Assembly (NCBI GenBank): GCA_045599965.1
Contig: JAZRXA010000051.1
Location: 1 to 17,442 of the forward strand
Source of the DNA: RGIG5612 sp045599965
Lineage (GTDB): Bacteria > Bacillota > Clostridia > Lachnospirales > Lachnospiraceae
Direction of reading: 5' to 3'
Length of the DNA stretch: 17,442 nucleotides
A program made the translations under genes and the position numbers. The notes beneath the pieces were generated by a model, which ran no database searches, was not told the origin of the DNA, and saw only the letters and a list, made by a program, of their open reading frames with translations. Position 1 is the stretch's first letter, and each line of letters begins with the position of its first letter. This document shows positions 13,719 through 17,442 of the stretch, piece after piece.

Positions 13719-16142
13719 CTAACTTCTAAGGTCTATACCTTTTTCCTTCAATTTCTCTATTATTTTGTCAATTAAAGGATTAACATCGCCATCAGAAAGT
13801 GTCTTTTCTTTATCTCTAAATACGATGCTGTAAGCTAAACTCTTTAAGCCTTCACCTATGCGCTCGCCTTCATAAACATCAAAGAGTTCAACGCTCTCTA
13901 TTAGTTTTCCGCCTGCCTTAGAAATTGTCTTAACGATATCGGCAGCTTTTACGTCCTTACCCATAACCATAGAAAGGTCACGAGTTACTGCTGGGTACTT
14001 AGGAATTTCTTTATATTTCTTTTCAAATCCAGCAAGTTCATAAAGCGCATCGATATCAATTTGTGCGTAGTAAACCTTTGTTCCAAGTCCATAACTTTTA
14101 GCAACTAAAGGATGCACCTCTCCTAAGTAGGCAATCTCTTGCTGACCACCTTTAATAAGTACTCTTGCCTGGCGTCCTGGATGCAAGAATAAAATTGGAT
14201 TTTCAGTTACATAATCTCTAGGAATTTTAATTCCTAATTTTTCGAACACTTCTTCAACAGCTCCTTTTAAGTCAAAGAAATCTCCATCGCCATAAAATCC
14301 AAGTGAAAGTGTCATCTTCTCATCTGGAAGTTCTGTAAGTGGCAAAGCTTTTGGAATATAAATATTAGCCAACTCGAAAAGATTTGCACTCTTATTTCTT
14401 CTGTTATAGTTTGTTGAAAGTGAAGTCAACATTCCATTAACTAAACTTGTTCTCATAATTGAGTAGTCTTCGCCTAATGGATTAGAAATTGTGATAACTT
14501 TTCTTAAACTATCATCTTCAGCAATTTTAAGTTTATTAAATACCTTAGGGCTTTCAAATGAGAAAGTCATTGATTCTGAATATCCGTAAGCCTTAAGTGC
14601 TGCTCTTACTTTTTCCTGAACTGCAAAATTAAAAGTTAAGCCGCCACATGCATCCTTAGAACTTGGAAGTGATGTTGGGATATTGTCGTATCCGAAAAAT
14701 CTTGCAACTTCTTCAGCTATGTCCGCATCTCTTAAGAGATCTTGACGGAACGTTGGAATTGTAAGGAGGTTAGATTTTTCATCATACTCAATCTCAAGTC
14801 TTTCAAAATATGAAAGCATTGTTTCTTTATCTACGTTAGTTCCTAGAAGCGCATTATATTTATCTGGCTCAAACTTAATTTTCTTTGGCTCTACATGTTC
14901 CGGATAAATATCAATAATTCCACCAACAATGTCTCCGGCATCCAATTCTTCAATAAGCTGGCAAGCTCTAAGAATAGCTGCAAGTGTGTTGTTAGGGTCC
15001 AATCCTTTTTCAAACTTTCCGGAAGCATCTGTACGAAGGCCAAGACGTTTTGCACTTAATCTATTGTTAGTGCCGTCGAAACATGCACTTTCAAATACAA
15101 GTGTTTTAACATCATCAGTAATTTTGCTGTCTTCGCCACCCATAATACCAGCGATGCCAATAGCTTTTTCAGCATCGTTAATCATTAAGATGTCTTTATC
15201 TAGTTTTCTTTCTTGGCCATCAAGTGTAGTAAATACATCTCCGTCTTTAGCGCATTTAACAACGATTTTTCCACCAGCGATTGTGTCATAATCGAACGCA
15301 TGCATCGGCTGGCCATACTCTTCCATAACATAGTTAGTAATATCTACTACGTTGTTTATCGGTCTAATTCCGTTGCTAGCAAGGCGTTGGCGAAGCCATC
15401 TAGGTGATGGGGCTAAGCGAATATTTTTAACCATCATCGCTGTGTAACGTTTGCAAAGATTTGTATCTTCTACATCAACTTTTAAGTAATTGTTAATGTC
15501 ATCTGTTGTTTTACTAACCTTTGGTTCTTCATAAACGAAAGGTTTTCTAAATGTTGCTGCAGCTTCTCTTGCAATACCTAAAACTGAATAGCAGTCTACT
15601 CTGTTAGATGTTATTTCGAATTCATAATTCGCATCATGAAGTCCTAAGTATTCGATTGCATCTTCTCCAACAGGTGCATCTTCAGGCAAGATATAAAGTC
15701 CATCAGCAGCTGCGTCAGGATACATTTCTGTTGTGCTTCCAAGTTCATCTATTGAGCACATCATTCCGTATGAATCTACGCCACGAAGTTTTCCTTCTTT
15801 GATTGTGATTCCACCTTCGGCTAACTTTCCGTCGTGTCCTCCTGCAACTTTGCCGCCAACTTTTACGACTGCAACTTTAGCGCCTTCAAAAACGTTAGGC
15901 GCACCAGTAACTATTTGTATAGTCTCGCTCCCAACATTTACTTGGCAGATAACTAACTTATCTGCGTCTGGGTGAGATTCAACTTTTAATACCTGTCCTA
16001 TTACTATATCTTTAAGGTTTTCGTCGAAAACATTAAAGTTTTCAACCTTTGTTCCGGAGAGAGTCATAGCATCTCTGAATTCTTGATATTCAACGTTTAG
16101 TTCCGGTACATATGCTTTAATCCATGATAATGAAGCGTTCAT
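13719..16142 (-). CDS. pheT: Phenylalanyl-tRNA synthetase beta subunit
   Basis: 807 residues, the usual full length. Order of domains: N-terminal MNASLSWIKAYVPEL, tRNA-binding OB fold about 40-155 (VESHPDADKLVICQV), B3/B4 editing domain about 180-380 (NRVDCYSVLGIARE; QPMHAFDYD), B5 domain about 410-485 (FRQDLLRDADIAEEVARFFG), synthetase-like core about 500-700, and the FDX-ACB anticodon-binding domain from 714 (PKYPAVTRDLSMV) to the end. With PheS it forms the alpha2-beta2 enzyme that charges tRNA-Phe and hydrolyses mischarged Tyr. ATG at 16142 has AAGGAG upstream and lies 15 nt after pheS, so the two are one transcription unit. The start of a possible promoter for scfA follows the stop. Confidence 0.98.
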   Translation of the reverse strand: MNASLSWIKAYVPELNVEYQEFRDAMTLSGTKVENFNVFDENLKDIVIGQVLKVESHPDADKLVICQVNVGSETIQIVTGAPNVFEGAKVAVVKVGGKVAGGHDGKLAEGGITIKEGKLRGVDSYGMMCSIDELGSTTEMYPDAAADGLYILPEDAPVGEDAIEYLGLHDANYEFEITSNRVDCYSVLGIAREAAATFRKPFVYEEPKVSKTTDDINNYLKVDVEDTNLCKRYTAMMVKNIRLAPSPRWLRQRLASNGIRPINNVVDITNYVMEEYGQPMHAFDYDTIAGGKIVVKCAKDGDVFTTLDGQERKLDKDILMINDAEKAIGIAGIMGGEDSKITDDVKTLVFESACFDGTNNRLSAKRLGLRTDASGKFEKGLDPNNTLAAILRACQLIEELDAGDIVGGIIDIYPEHVEPKKIKFEPDKYNALLGTNVDKETMLSYFERLEIEYDEKSNLLTIPTFRQDLLRDADIAEEVARFFGYDNIPTSLPSSKDACGGLTFNFAVQEKVRAALKAYGYSESMTFSFESPKVFNKLKIAEDDSLRKVITISNPLGEDYSIMRTSLVNGMLTSLSTNYNRRNKSANLFELANIYIPKALPLTELPDEKMTLSLGFYGDGDFFDLKGAVEEVFEKLGIKIPRDYVTENPILFLHPGRQARVLIKGGQQEIAYLGEVHPLVAKSYGLGTKVYYAQIDIDALYELAGFEKKYKEIPKYPAVTRDLSMVMGKDVKAADIVKTISKAGGKLIESVELFDVYEGERIGEGLKSLAYSIVFRDKEKTLSDGDVNPLIDKIIEKLKEKGIDLRS

Positions 16143-16157
16143 ATTCTCTCTCCTTTC

Positions 16158-17177
16158 CTAAAATTGTTTTAAGAAACGTAAATCGTTCTCGTATAATAAT
16201 CTCATGTCATCTATTTCGCATTTAAGAAGGGTTAATCTTTCTAGTCCCATTCCAAAAGCAAAGCCGGTATAAACTTCAGGGTCGATTCCAACCATTTCCA
16301 AAACATGTGGATGAACCATACCGCAACCTAAAATTTCAATCCAGCCTTCGCCCTTGCAGAAGCGGCATCCTTTACCGCCGCACTTAAAGCATGAAACGTC
16401 TACTTCAGCGCTAGGCTCTGTAAATGGGAAATGGTGTGGACGGAACTTTGTCTTTGTATCCGGTCCGAAAAATTTCTTAGCAAATTCATCTAGTGTACCT
16501 TTAAGGTCAGCAAATGTAATGTTTTTATCAACTACAAGGCCCTCAATTTGATGGAAACTTGGGCTATGTGTTGCATCAACTTCGTCAGATCTAAAAACTC
16601 TACCAGGAGCAATCATTCTAATTGGAAGAGTTCCCTTTTCCATCTCATGTATCTGAACTGATGAAGTTTGAGTTCTAAGCAAAATCTCTGAGTTGATATA
16701 GAAGGTATCTTGCTCATCTTTTGCTGGATGGTTTGCCGGAATATTAAGTGCTTCAAAGTTGTAGTGGTCGTATTCAACTTCTGGACCAGATACTACTTCG
16801 TATCCCATACCAATAAAGATATCTTCAACTTCTCTTAAAATCATGTTGTTTGGATGGTCATGTCCGATATTTTTTGCTTTACCAGGAAGTGTAACGTCGA
16901 TAACTTCTGCTTTGAGTTTTGCATCTAAGAGCACATTTTCCATCTGCTCTTTAACATTGTTTAAGCACTCCTCAATTTCATTTCTCGTATCGTTAACCAT
17001 CTGGCCAACTTTTGGTCTTTCTTCGGCAGCTACATCCTTCATTCCCTTAAGAACTTCGGTAAGCTCGCCTTTCTTACCTAGATAAGCTACTTTCAATTCA
17101 TTAAGCACATCAATATTTTCCGCTTTTTGAATTTTTTCAATAGCCTCTTTCTTAATTTGCTCTAATTTTTCTTTCAT
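16158..17177 (-). CDS. pheS: Phenylalanyl-tRNA synthetase alpha subunit
   Basis: 339 residues, normal length. Residues 1-90 are the N-terminal coiled coil (KLEQIKKEAIEKIQKAE). The class II catalytic core has RTQTSSVQ (168-175), the motif-2 strand-loop with PGRVFRSDEVDATHSPSFHQ (191-210), and motif 3 GFAFGMGLERL (305-315). A four-Cys cluster, CFKCGGKGCRFC (263-274), is a feature I recall in many Firmicutes PheS proteins. It activates phenylalanine and transfers it to tRNA-Phe together with PheT. ATG at 17177 has AGAAGGGA 7 nt upstream. A promoter at 17216-17244 leaves a leader of only about 30 nt, which excludes a T-box or a leader-peptide attenuator in that stretch. Confidence 0.98.
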   Translation of the reverse strand: MKEKLEQIKKEAIEKIQKAENIDVLNELKVAYLGKKGELTEVLKGMKDVAAEERPKVGQMVNDTRNEIEECLNNVKEQMENVLLDAKLKAEVIDVTLPGKAKNIGHDHPNNMILREVEDIFIGMGYEVVSGPEVEYDHYNFEALNIPANHPAKDEQDTFYINSEILLRTQTSSVQIHEMEKGTLPIRMIAPGRVFRSDEVDATHSPSFHQIEGLVVDKNITFADLKGTLDEFAKKFFGPDTKTKFRPHHFPFTEPSAEVDVSCFKCGGKGCRFCKGEGWIEILGCGMVHPHVLEMVGIDPEVYTGFAFGMGLERLTLLKCEIDDMRLLYENDLRFLKQF

Positions 17178-17215
17178 GTTTTTTCCCTTCTAATTCACAT
17201 AAACATACATAGTAA

Positions 17216-17244
17216 TATATAACATAAAGAGCCTTATTTTTCAA
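17216..17244 (-). promoter_or_regulatory. Promoter of pheS-pheT
   Basis: On the minus strand TTGAAA (17239-17244) and TATATA (17216-17221) are 17 nt apart, with a probable start near 17209. It lies between the T-run that ends the 6S RNA and the pheS ribosome binding site, so pheST need not depend on the 6S RNA promoter. Confidence 0.7.
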
Positions 17245-17254
17245 TGAAATGGAC

Positions 17255-17426
17255 AAAAAAAGCCCAAAACATTGGCTGTATTTTGATTCCTAGCAAAAGC
17301 CAGGTGGGTTCACCGCACTTTAGCTTCTGAAGTCCACTCAAAGGAGGCTGGTCATAGGCTAAAAAATATTGGAATCCCATTTAAATCGATGTAGGTTCAA
17401 AATATCAGACCTGTTCTGGGTATATT
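17255..17426 (-). ncRNA. ssrS: 6S RNA (RNA polymerase regulator)
   Basis: About 172 nt, ending in seven T. The ends pair: CCCAGAACA near the 5' end with TGTTTTGGG before the T-run (9 bp, one G-U). Further in, CTGATATTTTGA pairs with TCAAAATACAG (one bulged A), and GATTCC can pair with GGAATC further towards the tip. Between these on the 5' side is an unpaired stretch of about 20 nt (GAACCTACATCGATTTAAAT), the likely bulge that mimics an open promoter. The apical part has small hairpins (CTTCAGAAG). Length, long closing helix, one-sided bulge and the TTGAACC...GGGATTCC layout fit Firmicutes 6S RNA, which binds sigma-A RNA polymerase in stationary phase. I made the call from structure and remembered motifs, not from a model search. 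The 5' end is an estimate. Confidence 0.7.
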
Positions 17427-17432
17427 AATTTT

Positions 17433-17438
17433 ATCATA
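17433..17438 (-). promoter_or_regulatory. -10 element of the 6S RNA promoter
   Basis: TATGAT on the minus strand lies about 7 nt before the estimated 6S RNA start. Its -35 would fall beyond the window edge and cannot be seen. Confidence 0.5.
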
Positions 17439-17442
17439 TAGT

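Noticed and set aside
16376..16415. Four-Cys cluster in PheS as an unusual zinc insertion
   Set aside because: As I recall, the same CxxCxGxGCxxC pattern is common in PheS of many Firmicutes, so it is not special here.
17255..17426. T-box riboswitch for pheST (GGTGGGTTCACCGC looked T-box-like)
   Set aside because: That string is on the plus strand, opposite to pheS. On the pheS strand no T-box core or antiterminator is seen, and the ends pair as one closed RNA with its own T-run.

Overview
The window is AT-rich, densely coded DNA from a low-GC Gram-positive, most likely of class Clostridia. The best marker is a SCIFF peptide gene with its radical-SAM maturase, a pair nearly universal in Clostridia. 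A fused SecDF, a YkpA-type ABC-F protein and Firmicutes-style ribosome binding sites (AGGAGG, several TTG starts) agree. A Lachnospiraceae-like origin is plausible but cannot be fixed from sequence alone. No plasmid, phage or transposase gene is visible.

Layout. 30-689 (+) encodes an amphipathic, apolipoprotein/LEA-like protein with an acidic repeat tail, closed by a strong terminator at 709-742. 744-1848 has no credible gene. It is a nested, hairpin-rich quasi-palindrome: outer inverted copies of one structured repeat (A), inner inverted copies of a GC-rich structured repeat (C), and between them a hairpin region on the left and an array of four ~75-bp hairpin units on the right. Hairpins are kept between copies while their sequences differ by compensating changes. 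2033-6918 (+) looks like one operon: six-helix membrane protein, HSL-type esterase, ABC-F ATPase, PHP phosphoesterase, monoacylglycerol-lipase-like hydrolase. From 6908 on, everything is on the minus strand, read right to left: 6S RNA (ssrS), pheS-pheT, scfA-scfB-secDF, then a Na+/Ca2+ exchanger-family antiporter and recJ.

How the genes fit together. pheST makes phenylalanyl-tRNA synthetase and has its own promoter after the 6S RNA; no T-box is visible. scfA (48 codons) encodes the six-Cys ranthipeptide precursor, scfB its maturase (TTG start, 9 nt later), and secDF overlaps scfB by 8 nt, so peptide, modifying enzyme and an export motor appear translationally coupled. The antiporter and recJ follow a hairpin terminator. 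recJ and the plus-strand operon end tail to tail with an 11-bp overlap.

Most worth a second look: the covarying nested hairpin repeats at 744-1848, and an ABC-F protein in which all visible motif losses fall in one of its two composite ATP sites.
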